A DNA stretch of 11,676 nucleotides, from NCBI GenBank assembly GCA_023392555.1, contig JAEVYW010000149.1, positions 1 to 11,676 on the forward strand. The letters are read 5' to 3'. A model generated the notes under the pieces. It was not told where the DNA came from, made no database searches, and saw only the letters and a program-made list of their open reading frames with translations. The number at the start of each line of letters is the position of its first letter. Position 1 is the stretch's first letter. Shown in pieces: positions 1 through 6,256 of this stretch. The DNA comes from Pseudomonadota bacterium (lineage in GTDB: Bacteria; Pseudomonadota; Alphaproteobacteria; Sphingomonadales; Sphingomonadaceae). A program made the position numbers and the translations under genes.

Positions 1-893
1 CTGCCGAACAGTCGGTGGCTCAAACCGTTGCCGCGGTAGCCACGGCCAACGAGGCGCTGTCCTCCGCCCGCGAACGCCGCGCCGGGGCGACTGCTCGCGC
101 CGAGGCACAGGAAGCTCGCCGGGCCGAATATGCACGCGTCTGCCTCGAACGGTTCGAGTGCCTGCCGCAGCGGCTTCCGGAGAAGATGGAGTTCGACGCG
201 GACGAGATCGTCGATCCGGATGCGCAGTCGGCGTTGCTCGAAAGACTGACGCTGGAGCGCGAGCGCATCGGCCCGGTCAATCTCGTTGCCGAGCAGGAGC
301 TCGGCGAGCTCGAGGAGGCCCGCGTGAAAGGTGCCGAGGAGGCCGAAGAACTGACCCAGGCGATCCACCGCCTGCGCGGGTCGATCGGCAGCCTCAACCG
401 CGAAGGCCGCGTCCGCCTGCTGGATGCATTTCAGCAGGTCGACACCCACTTCCGCGACCTGTTCACGACCCTGTTCAACGGCGGACAGGCGCACCTCGAA
501 CTGGTCGAAAGCGACGATCCGCTGGAGGCAGGGCTCGAGATCATGGCCCAGCCGCCGGGCAAGCGGCTTTCGACGCTGACGCTCCTGTCGGGCGGAGAAC
601 AGGCGCTCACCGCCGTTGCTTTGATCTTCGCTCTGTTCCTCACCAACCCGGCGCCGATCTGCGTGCTCGACGAGGTCGACGCTCCGCTGGACGACGCCAA
701 TGTCGAGCGCTTCTGCGACCTCCTCGACCGAATGACGCGCGAAACCGACACGCGTTACCTGATCGTCACGCACAACGCAGTCACCATGAGCCGGATGCAC
801 CGGCTCTACGGCGTTACCATGATCGAAAAAGGCGTCAGCCGACTGGTCTCCGTCGACCTTGGCGGCGCAGAGACCTTGCTTGCTGCGGAGTAG
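1..893 (+). CDS. smc: Chromosome segregation protein SMC, C-terminal part (5' end outside window)
   Basis: This is the C-terminal ATPase head and the end of the returning coiled coil of SMC, the ATP-driven clamp that with ScpA/ScpB organises and segregates the chromosome. The frame is open from base 3, so the true start lies upstream; the GTG at 15 is internal. The first ~130 residues are Ala/Glu/Arg-rich coiled coil. Then come the ABC signature LSGGEQ (585-602), the Walker B/D-loop stretch VLDEVDAPLDD (from 663) with the catalytic Glu in DE, and the switch histidine in IVTHN (His codon 771-773). The phrase GPVNLVAEQEL just before the head is typical of bacterial SMC. Walker A would be in the missing N-terminal half. 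The TAG stop (891-893) abuts the stop of the convergent gene on the other strand with no gap. The call is close to certain; RecN and SbcC have different head sequences. Confidence 0.96.
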   Translation, partial: AEQSVAQTVAAVATANEALSSARERRAGATARAEAQEARRAEYARVCLERFECLPQRLPEKMEFDADEIVDPDAQSALLERLTLERERIGPVNLVAEQELGELEEARVKGAEEAEELTQAIHRLRGSIGSLNREGRVRLLDAFQQVDTHFRDLFTTLFNGGQAHLELVESDDPLEAGLEIMAQPPGKRLSTLTLLSGGEQALTAVALIFALFLTNPAPICVLDEVDAPLDDANVERFCDLLDRMTRETDTRYLIVTHNAVTMSRMHRLYGVTMIEKGVSRLVSVDLGGAETLLAAE

Positions 894-1847
894 CTAAAGC
901 GGCTTGCAGTAGCGCTGTTGTTCCTCTGGCGAGGACCGCAGCCGCGTCGTCAGATAATAGTCCGCCGCCTCGCGAACATATTGTCGGTGGGGCTCATCGA
1001 TGAAGCGCGCGGCGTCACGCTCCCAGTCGGCGACGCATTGCTTCTGGTCCACGGTGGATCGGCCGCAGTCGACGAAATGCTCGAAGGCTGTCGTCCAGGT
1101 GAGGAAGGAGGTGCGGTCCATAACCGGGCCGTGCCCCGGGATCAGAGTGGTGAAGGGAACGCGCTCGATTTCCCCCATTGCGCTCAGCCAGCCGTCGGTG
1201 CATGCCGTATCCATAAAGGGCACCATGTCGACCACGAGATCGCCGACCACCGCCTCGCGGGTCTTGGGATCGTAAAGCCACAGGTCGGCCTCGGTTGCAG
1301 CAAAGGGCGCGACGTGCACTTCGAACTCCCGGCCTGCGATCCGCAACCGCCCGGACTTTGTCACGGGCCGCGTCGGTCGGAGCGTTTCGGGATGGTCGAT
1401 GCGCGACCGCCCGCGAAGGATCTGCGCTTTCTGCTCGGGCGGCACCTTCGGGTCGGCCAAAGTCTTGTCGGCCTGAGCCCGGTTACGGCCGAGGAAACCC
1501 CTTAGTGCACCTTCGATCGCAGTCGTCGCGTAGAGCTGCGCGCGCGGAAAGGCCTGCCGGACGTCCAGGTTGCCGGTGGTGTGATCGAGGTGCCAGTGCG
1601 TGTTCACGATCGCCGCGACTGGCCGGCCGCGTCGGCGGGCATGTTCGATGATCGCCTGGGCATGCGCCGGATGTCGCCCGGTATCGACGACTATGAGGCC
1701 GCCGGGCGCGTCGAAGATGATGCTGTTGCCGTCCGGGCCGCGCCAATCGAGCGGCACCTGGCCTGGGATGACGTGCGCTGGGGGCGGCACCTTCGCCGCA
1801 CAACCGGCAAGCGCCACAGCCAGCAAGATGATGCATCGATGAAACAT
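894..1847 (-). CDS. MBL-fold metallo-hydrolase lipoprotein with a missing metal-ligand histidine
   Basis: A 317-residue metallo-beta-lactamase-fold protein. The N-terminus MFHRCIILLAVALAGC is a lipoprotein signal with lipobox LAGC (Cys16), so the mature protein is likely membrane-anchored in the periplasm. The MBL motif HWHLDH is at residues 84-89 (His84, His86, Asp88, His89), the bridging Asp is in VVGDLV (Asp203), and the last ligand His is in PGHGP (His239). In relatives the third motif normally reads AHTxGD; here the equivalent place reads AATEAD (residues 183-188), so the expected histidine is an alanine. Four further cysteines (216, 261, 271, 314) could form disulfides. The ATG at 1847 is chosen because AAGGGGG lies 4 bases upstream and the lipoprotein signal begins there. 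It follows the sdh genes by 55 bases and may share their transcript. It is not a recognisable true beta-lactamase; the substrate is unknown. Confidence 0.88.
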   Translation of the reverse strand: MFHRCIILLAVALAGCAAKVPPPAHVIPGQVPLDWRGPDGNSIIFDAPGGLIVVDTGRHPAHAQAIIEHARRRGRPVAAIVNTHWHLDHTTGNLDVRQAFPRAQLYATTAIEGALRGFLGRNRAQADKTLADPKVPPEQKAQILRGRSRIDHPETLRPTRPVTKSGRLRIAGREFEVHVAPFAATEADLWLYDPKTREAVVGDLVVDMVPFMDTACTDGWLSAMGEIERVPFTTLIPGHGPVMDRTSFLTWTTAFEHFVDCGRSTVDQKQCVADWERDAARFIDEPHRQYVREAADYYLTTRLRSSPEEQQRYCKPL

Positions 1848-1850
1848 CGC

Positions 1851-1875
1851 GCCCCCTTTTGTGATGTCAGGGGGC
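1851..1875 (-). promoter_or_regulatory. Hairpin covering the ribosome binding site of the MBL lipoprotein gene
   Basis: Bases 1851-1857 (GCCCCCT) and 1869-1875 (AGGGGGC) are perfect 7-base inverted complements separated by 11 bases. In the minus-strand transcript the 3' arm contains the Shine-Dalgarno-like AGGGGG of the lipoprotein gene, whose ATG lies 4 bases further on. When folded, the hairpin would hide the ribosome binding site. No U-run follows, so it is a poor intrinsic terminator for the upstream sdh operon, although it could weaken read-through. The pairing is seen directly; a regulatory role is inferred. Confidence 0.45.
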
Positions 1876-1902
1876 CACGCGCCTCACATCAAGCCGCTTT
1901 CG

Positions 1903-2196
1903 TTAGTCGCGCGGCGGCTCGCGACGAACGGCATTCCGGCTGACCAAGGCGAAGGCGATTGCTGCACCGACCGCAGCGAAGATCACTGCGAAGCTGATGT
2001 TCATCGACAGATCGACCTTCCAGAAGACAGGTCGCTTGTCGGCATCGGTCGAGAAATAAAGCAGCGCCCAGCCGAGCGTCGCAATCGCCGTCCCGCCAAG
2101 CGTCGACGGCACGATCTTCCAGCCGAAGCGGTACACTGCTGCGAAGGCGGCTGCTGCACCGACGACGTACAGCAGCCACAGGATGGTCTCGTTCAA
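1903..2196 (-). CDS. Small three-helix membrane protein of unknown function, last gene of the sdh cluster
   Basis: A 97-residue protein starting at TTG (2194-2196), which overlaps the sdhA stop as TTGA. A longer open frame reaches back to 2403, but that part lies wholly inside sdhA and is not expected to be translated. Three hydrophobic segments are visible at about residues 4-22, 31-49 and 66-86. Charges (R23, K27 between helices 1 and 2; R87, R91, R92 at the tail) predict N-terminus out and C-terminus in. The loop between helices 2 and 3 (about 50-62) is charged and contains DADKRP. It has no cysteines or iron-sulfur motif, so it is not SdhB, although it sits where sdhB usually follows sdhA. 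A role in complex II assembly or stability is possible from position alone. I do not recognise the family. The coding call rests on tight packing and a clean membrane topology. Confidence 0.75.
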   Translation of the reverse strand: MNETILWLLYVVGAAAAFAAVYRFGWKIVPSTLGGTAIATLGWALLYFSTDADKRPVFWKVDLSMNISFAVIFAAVGAAIAFALVSRNAVRREPPRD

Positions 2197-3992
2197 TACA
2201 CTCTCGGCTTCGGCTTGATGTACTGGATCTCGTCGGTCAGCGTGAAGTCGTGGACCGGGCGATAGTCGATGCGGACGTTGCCGCCGTTCCCGCCCCAGCC
2301 GTCGAACCAGGCGACAGTGTGCTTCATCCAGTTCGCGTCGTCGCGCTCGGCATGGTCCTCGCGCATGTGCGCGCCGCGGCTTTCCGTGCGGTTCAAGGCG
2401 CACTTCATGGTCACGACGGCCTGGCTGATGAGGTTGTCGAGTTCCAGGGTCTCAACCAGGGCGCTGTTCCAGATGAGGCTGCGGTCGCTGACCTTGACGT
2501 CCGCCATGCGCTTGTAGGTGCTGTCGATCCGCTTCTGGCCTTCGCTGAGCGATTCCTCGGTGCGGAACACGGCGCAATCGGCCTGCATCGTGCGCTGCAT
2601 CTCCAGCCGGATCTCGGCCGTCGGGCTCGCGCCATTGGCGTTGCGGAAGTGGTCGAGGCGATTGAGCGCAAGGTCGGCGCTGTCCTTAGGCAGCTCCTTC
2701 TGCGCCGCATTGGGCTTCAAGATCTCGCCGAGGCGAAGGCCGGCCGCGCGGCCGAACACCACGAGATCGATCAGGCTGTTGGAGCCGAGGCGGTTGGCGC
2801 CGTGCACCGAAACGCAGGCCGCTTCGCCGACCGCGAACAGGCCGGGGACCACCGCGTCCGGATTGCCGTCCTTCAGGGTGACAACCTCGCCGTGGAAATT
2901 CGTCGGGATGCCACCCATGTTGTAGTGGACCGTCGGAACCACCGGCACCGGCTGGCGCGTGAGATCGACGCCGGCAAAGGTCTTCGCCGTCTCGGTGATG
3001 CCCGGCAGGCGCTCGGCCAGAACCTCGGGCGCGAGGTGGTCGAGGTGAAGGAAAATGTGGTCCTTATGCTCCCCGACGCCACGGCCCTCGCGGATTTCCA
3101 TCGCCATCGAGCGTGACACGACGTCGCGGCTGGCAAGGTCCTTCGCGCTCGGCGCATAGCGTTCCATGAAGCGCTCGCCTTCGGAATTGGTGAGGTACCC
3201 GCCCTCGCCGCGCGCGCCCTCGGTGATGAGAACGCCGACGCCGTAAATGCCGGTCGGGTGGAACTGGACGAATTCCATGTCCTGCAGCGGCAGGCCGGCG
3301 CGGAGCACCATCGCATTGCCGTCGCCGGTGCAGGTGTGCGCCGACGTCGCCGAGAAATAGACGCGGCCGTAGCCGCCCGTCGCAAGCACCACCGACTGGG
3401 CGCGGAAGCGGTGGATCGACCCGTCGTCCATGCACAGCGCAACGACGCCGCGGCAGACGCCGTCCTCCATGATCAGGTCGAGCGCGAAATATTCGATGAA
3501 GAAGTCCGCGTCATACTTCAGGCTCTGCTGGTAGAGCGTGTGAAGCATGGCGTGACCGGTCCGGTCCGCAGCCGCGCAGGTCCGCTGCGCCGCCGGCCCT
3601 TCGCCCATGTTCTGGGTCATGCCGCCGAAGGCGCGCTGGTAGATCTTGCCCTCGGCCGTGCGACTGAACGGCATTCCGGCATGCTCGAGCTCGATGACCG
3701 CAGCCGGGGCTTCGCGAGTCAGATATTCGATCGCGTCCTGGTCGCCGAGCCAGTCCGAACCCTTGACGGTGTCGTACATGTGCCAGGTCCAATGGTCCGG
3801 GCCCATGTTGCCGAGGCTGGCCGCGATCCCGCCCTGCGCCGCGACCGTATGGCTGCGCGTCGGGAAGACCTTGGTGATGCAGGCCGTCTTGAGGCCCTGG
3901 TTGGCCGCGCCCATCGTGGTGCGCAGCCCCGCTCCGCCGGCGCCGACGACGACGACGTCATAAGTGTGATCGACGATCTTGTACGCGCTCAA
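2193..3992 (-). CDS. sdhA: Succinate dehydrogenase flavoprotein subunit
   Basis: The catalytic FAD subunit of respiratory complex II, oxidising succinate to fumarate on the cytoplasmic face of the inner membrane. All 599 residues fit the usual length. The dinucleotide fold VVVGAGGAG is at 14-22. His48 in [11 protein letters not shown] is the residue that carries covalent FAD. Active-site residues match E. coli SdhA with a shift of 2-3: His245 (HPTG), Arg289 (SRD), His356 (VHYNMGG) and Arg401 (GANRLGSNS). The start is TTG at 3990-3992, overlapping the sdhD stop as TTGA, with GGAG 7 bases upstream (4000-4003). The N-terminus [17 protein letters not shown] agrees with alphaproteobacterial homologues, supporting this rare start. 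The stop overlaps the start of the next small gene. SdhA needs the SdhB iron-sulfur protein for electron transfer; that gene is not in this window. Confidence 0.98.
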   Translation of the reverse strand: MSAYKIVDHTYDVVVVGAGGAGLRTTMGAANQGLKTACITKVFPTRSHTVAAQGGIAASLGNMGPDHWTWHMYDTVKGSDWLGDQDAIEYLTREAPAAVIELEHAGMPFSRTAEGKIYQRAFGGMTQNMGEGPAAQRTCAAADRTGHAMLHTLYQQSLKYDADFFIEYFALDLIMEDGVCRGVVALCMDDGSIHRFRAQSVVLATGGYGRVYFSATSAHTCTGDGNAMVLRAGLPLQDMEFVQFHPTGIYGVGVLITEGARGEGGYLTNSEGERFMERYAPSAKDLASRDVVSRSMAMEIREGRGVGEHKDHIFLHLDHLAPEVLAERLPGITETAKTFAGVDLTRQPVPVVPTVHYNMGGIPTNFHGEVVTLKDGNPDAVVPGLFAVGEAACVSVHGANRLGSNSLIDLVVFGRAAGLRLGEILKPNAAQKELPKDSADLALNRLDHFRNANGASPTAEIRLEMQRTMQADCAVFRTEESLSEGQKRIDSTYKRMADVKVSDRSLIWNSALVETLELDNLISQAVVTMKCALNRTESRGAHMREDHAERDDANWMKHTVAWFDGWGGNGGNVRIDYRPVHDFTLTDEIQYIKPKPRVY

Positions 3993-4384
3993 GCTGCGGC
4001 TCCGAATGCGATCTTGGCGAGTGCGAACAGCGCGAGCGCGCCGCCGCCTACTGCAAGGAAGAACAGCAGGGTGTTGAGCGCGAAATTGTTGCCAGCGTCA
4101 TGGACGTAATCGTCCACTGCCACTTTCAACCCGTCCATGCCGTGCGCGAAGGCGGTGATGATGAACAGCGCCATCGGGACAGCGCCCAGCGGCGTCCGCA
4201 GCCATTCACGGATCGTGCCGTGATCGAGCGCCGGCAGGAACAGCAGCGACGCGATCAGCCAGGTGCCGAGCAGGAGCAAGGCCACGCTGCTCACGCGTTC
4301 GGCGATCCAGTGCTCGCCGCCATGATGCGCCGACCCAAGGCCCCGCACCTTGCCCAATTGAGTTGAACTGTCGCCCAGGCTCAC
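3989..4384 (-). CDS. sdhD: Succinate dehydrogenase membrane anchor subunit SdhD
   Basis: The second membrane anchor of complex II, which with SdhC binds heme b and the quinone site. The protein is 131 residues with three hydrophobic helices (about 31-50, 68-88, 103-125). His81, in AFAHGMDG, is the expected axial heme ligand, and Asp92-Tyr93 in VDDYVHD matches E. coli SdhD Asp82-Tyr83 with the same 11-residue spacing from the heme His; that Tyr lines the quinone site. The chosen start is GTG at 4382-4384, overlapping the sdhC stop as GTGA, with GGGAG 7 bases upstream (4392-4396). An in-frame ATG at 4409-4411 exists but would lie inside sdhC and lacks this spacing. The stop overlaps the sdhA start. 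SdhD sequences diverge strongly between groups, but context and motifs agree. Confidence 0.93.
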   Translation of the reverse strand: MSLGDSSTQLGKVRGLGSAHHGGEHWIAERVSSVALLLLGTWLIASLLFLPALDHGTIREWLRTPLGAVPMALFIITAFAHGMDGLKVAVDDYVHDAGNNFALNTLLFFLAVGGGALALFALAKIAFGAAA

Positions 4385-4776
4385 TTCGCAACTCCCAGAA
4401 TGTAGAACCACAGCGCCGCGGTCAGCAGGACCGAAACGACGATGGTGGCGATCGCGCCGCGCTTGTTGCCGCGAAGCTCGAAATTCTCGCCGGTGTCCAT
4501 GACGAGGTGGCGGATGCCCGACAGCGTGTGCTGGAACGCAGCCCAGGTCAGCCCGATCAGCACTACGAGCCCAATCGGATGGGTCGCGACCTTGGTAAAG
4601 TCGCCGTATTTCTCACTGGTGCCGGCAAGCGCCAAAAGCCACCATGTCAGGACCGCAAGGCCCGCGACGGTGATCGCGCCGCCGGTGATGCGATGCAGGA
4701 TGGAGACGGTCATTCCCGGCCCCCAGCGCCAGATAGAGAGATGCGGCGACAAGGGTCGCGCGCGCTGCTCGGCCAT
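4381..4776 (-). CDS. sdhC: Succinate dehydrogenase cytochrome b556 subunit SdhC
   Basis: The first membrane anchor of complex II. From ATG 4774-4776 it encodes 131 residues. The N-terminal RPLSPHLSIWRW (7-18) is the family signature. SILHRITG (25-32) gives Ser25 and Arg29, matching the quinone-site Ser27 and Arg31 of E. coli SdhC. HTLSGIRHLVMD (83-94) is the second signature, with His83 as the expected heme b ligand. Three membrane helices lie at about 31-51, 68-90 and 108-128. An open frame continues upstream to 4932, but the start at 4776 is preferred: AAAGGG stands 8 bases upstream (4785-4790) and the signature begins seven residues in. It is the first gene of the leftward operon, divergent from the chemoreceptor gene, with a 154-base gap between the two starts. 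Its TGA overlaps the sdhD GTG. Confidence 0.96.
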   Translation of the reverse strand: MAEQRARPLSPHLSIWRWGPGMTVSILHRITGGAITVAGLAVLTWWLLALAGTSEKYGDFTKVATHPIGLVVLIGLTWAAFQHTLSGIRHLVMDTGENFELRGNKRGAIATIVVSVLLTAALWFYILGVAK

Positions 4777-4808
4777 GTGGTTTGCCCTTTGAAAAGAAGT
4801 CGGCTGAC

Positions 4809-4835
4809 CGCTTAAGCGTCGCCTCTTCCGGAGGC
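4809..4835. promoter_or_regulatory. Two adjacent inverted repeats upstream of sdhC
   Basis: CGCTTAAGCG at 4809-4818 is a perfect 10-base palindrome. Two bases later GCCTC (4821-4825) and GAGGC (4831-4835) are perfect 5-base inverted complements around TTCCG. They lie 33-59 bases upstream of the sdhC start, where its promoter, an operator or a 5' leader would be. On the minus strand a weak -35/-10 pair (TTGCCT, 17 bases, TAAGCG) overlaps these repeats, but it is too poor to name as a promoter. The symmetry is seen; function is inferred. Confidence 0.3.
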
Positions 4836-4859
4836 AAGTTTCGCCGAAGCCGCTCCAGC

Positions 4860-4874
4860 CTAACTCGCTCTTAA
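4860..4874 (+). promoter_or_regulatory. Possible CtrA-type binding box upstream of the chemoreceptor gene
   Basis: Bases 4860-4874 read CTAACTCGCTCTTAA, which is TTAA-N7-TTAA with one mismatch in the first half. TTAA-N7-TTAA is the established recognition pattern of CtrA, the alphaproteobacterial response regulator that often controls motility and chemotaxis genes. The box ends 56 bases before the preferred ATG, a suitable distance for promoter control. The second half extends to TTAACCAT (4871-4878). A single imperfect match in about 150 bases could be chance. Confidence 0.35.
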
Positions 4875-4930
4875 CCATTGCCGGCGCATCAGCGGCGGGA
4901 AGCGACACGAGAATTCGGAGACCATTGGGC

Positions 4931-6220
4931 ATGAACGGCGATACGGGGCATCTGCAGCGACTGACTGACGAGCAGGTGACGGCCAGGCTGACTGCCTACA
5001 ATCCGGGCGGATCGCTGCAAAAGGACATCGACGTCCTACGCGAGGAGTGCGGCGACATCATCATCGATGAGGTCACCGAGCAGTTCGGCACCGCCCCCGC
5101 GACGTCCGTGCGCAAGCATTATGCCGGCCCGGTCGATGCCAATTGGATCCAGGCGACCGCCGAATATGGCCGCAAGATCTTCAAGGACCGCATGTCCGTC
5201 CCGGCCTACATGGCGGCGCGTGACCAGCTGATTTCGCGCATCACCGCGCGCATGTTCGACCGCTTCTCCGGCAATATCGCCAAGCTTCAGCAGTGCACGT
5301 CGGCCTTCCACCGCGTGACCATCTTCGAAACCGACATCATCCTGGCGCAGGTTGCCCTGCTCGAGACGATCGAGGCGGGAGATTCCCGCGGTCGCCAGAG
5401 CGACCAGTTCGAAAAGCGCGTGGGCGAGCTTTTCCGTGCCAGCACCGACCAGTCAAAGGCACTGACCGAGCGAACCCGCTCGACGGCCGCCTCCGCTCGC
5501 GGAATGCTCGGGAAGACCAGCGAAGTCGCCGCAGCCGCGGAACAGTCTGCTGTCGCCATGCGCGAAGCGGCCCAGACTGCCGCAGGCCTGATTCGCGCGA
5601 TCGAGGACGCCCGCTCGGAAGTCGAAGTCGCGGCCGACGTTGCGACCCGCGCCGGCAACCAGGCCGAACAGGCCGTAAAGGTCAGCCAGGCGCTGTCCGG
5701 CCATGTCGAAGCCATTGAATCGATCCTGGGCCTTATCCGCGATATCGCAGGCCAGACGAACCTCCTCGCCCTGAACGCCACCATCGAAGCGGCGCGTGCA
5801 GGCGATGCCGGCCGCGGCTTTGCGGTCGTCGCGCAGGAAGTGAAAAGCCTTGCCTCCCAGACGGCTCGCGCGACCGACGACATCACCGCCAAGATTACTG
5901 CGATCCAGCAGGCGACCAAGCAAACCGTCGACGCCAACGGCTCGATCCAAAGCACGGTCGAGGAAGTCCAGACCTCCGCCGACCGCATCCGCCAGGCGAT
6001 GGAGCTCCAGGCACAGACGGTGACGATGATCACCGCCGCAGTCGACGAGACCGCGCTTGCTGCCGACTCGATGAGCTCCACGATCGCCGCGATCCGCAGC
6101 GACACCGAGAACGTCGCCAAGGACATCGACCAGGTCGAAAAGGGCTTCGGCCACTTCTCCGACCAGATCGCGGACTTCACCTCGAAGACCAAAGAGTTCG
6201 TCGCCGGCATGGCCGCCTGA
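4931..6220 (+). CDS. Soluble methyl-accepting chemotaxis protein with globin-like N-terminal domain
   Basis: A 429-residue chemoreceptor without transmembrane segments or HAMP domain, so cytoplasmic. Residues ~180-429 are long helical coiled coil. The signalling hairpin tip is at about 268-308, with [20 protein letters not shown] and [15 protein letters not shown], the site that contacts CheA and CheW. There is no C-terminal NWETF-like tether. Residues ~8-160 resemble the protoglobin domain of HemAT-type globin-coupled sensors: the segment from Tyr79-Gly80 to Tyr93 lines up without gaps with the IGxxH...WY helix of that family, but the heme-ligand histidine position is Ile83. Start: ATG 4931 has GGAG 10 bases upstream (4917-4920); an in-frame TTG at 4925 (4 bases from GGAG) would add two residues. 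It stands alone, divergent from sdhC, with no other che genes here. The receptor call is secure; the globin assignment is moderate. Confidence 0.93.
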   Translation: MNGDTGHLQRLTDEQVTARLTAYNPGGSLQKDIDVLREECGDIIIDEVTEQFGTAPATSVRKHYAGPVDANWIQATAEYGRKIFKDRMSVPAYMAARDQLISRITARMFDRFSGNIAKLQQCTSAFHRVTIFETDIILAQVALLETIEAGDSRGRQSDQFEKRVGELFRASTDQSKALTERTRSTAASARGMLGKTSEVAAAAEQSAVAMREAAQTAAGLIRAIEDARSEVEVAADVATRAGNQAEQAVKVSQALSGHVEAIESILGLIRDIAGQTNLLALNATIEAARAGDAGRGFAVVAQEVKSLASQTARATDDITAKITAIQQATKQTVDANGSIQSTVEEVQTSADRIRQAMELQAQTVTMITAAVDETALAADSMSSTIAAIRSDTENVAKDIDQVEKGFGHFSDQIADFTSKTKEFVAGMAA

Positions 6221-6224
6221 CTTC

Positions 6225-6243
6225 CCCCGCCGCAACGGCGGGG
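6225..6243 (+). terminator. GC-rich hairpin after the chemoreceptor gene
   Basis: CCCCGCCG (6225-6232) and CGGCGGGG (6236-6243) form a perfect 8-base-pair stem with a CAA loop, starting 4 bases after the chemoreceptor stop. The stem is very stable, but no T-run follows (next bases CTAGTCGG), so it is not a classic intrinsic terminator. It may cause partial termination or protect the 3' end of the upstream transcript. The dehydrogenase gene starts 13 bases beyond, so it could also separate expression of the two genes. Confidence 0.5.
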
Positions 6244-6256
6244 CTAGTCGGAAGCC

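Noticed and set aside
894..1847. The lipoprotein as a true class B beta-lactamase
   Set aside because: It lacks the third-motif histidine and has none of the B1, B2 or B3 hallmark segments seen in the other MBL protein of this window.
1903..2403. A 166-residue version of the small membrane protein starting inside sdhA
   Set aside because: The first 69 residues are charged, Arg/His-rich and lie within sdhA; the hydrophobic protein begins at the TTG at 2196, which overlaps the sdhA stop in the same way as the other junctions of the operon.
2250..4109. Two long + strand frames (2250-3116 and 3258-4109) opposite sdhA
   Set aside because: Both are antisense shadows of a fully conserved sdhA and carry no motif or plausible start context.
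4381..4932. A 183-residue version of SdhC starting at 4932
   Set aside because: The extra 52 residues have no similarity to SdhC and cover the divergent control region; ATG 4776 has a good ribosome binding site and gives the expected length.
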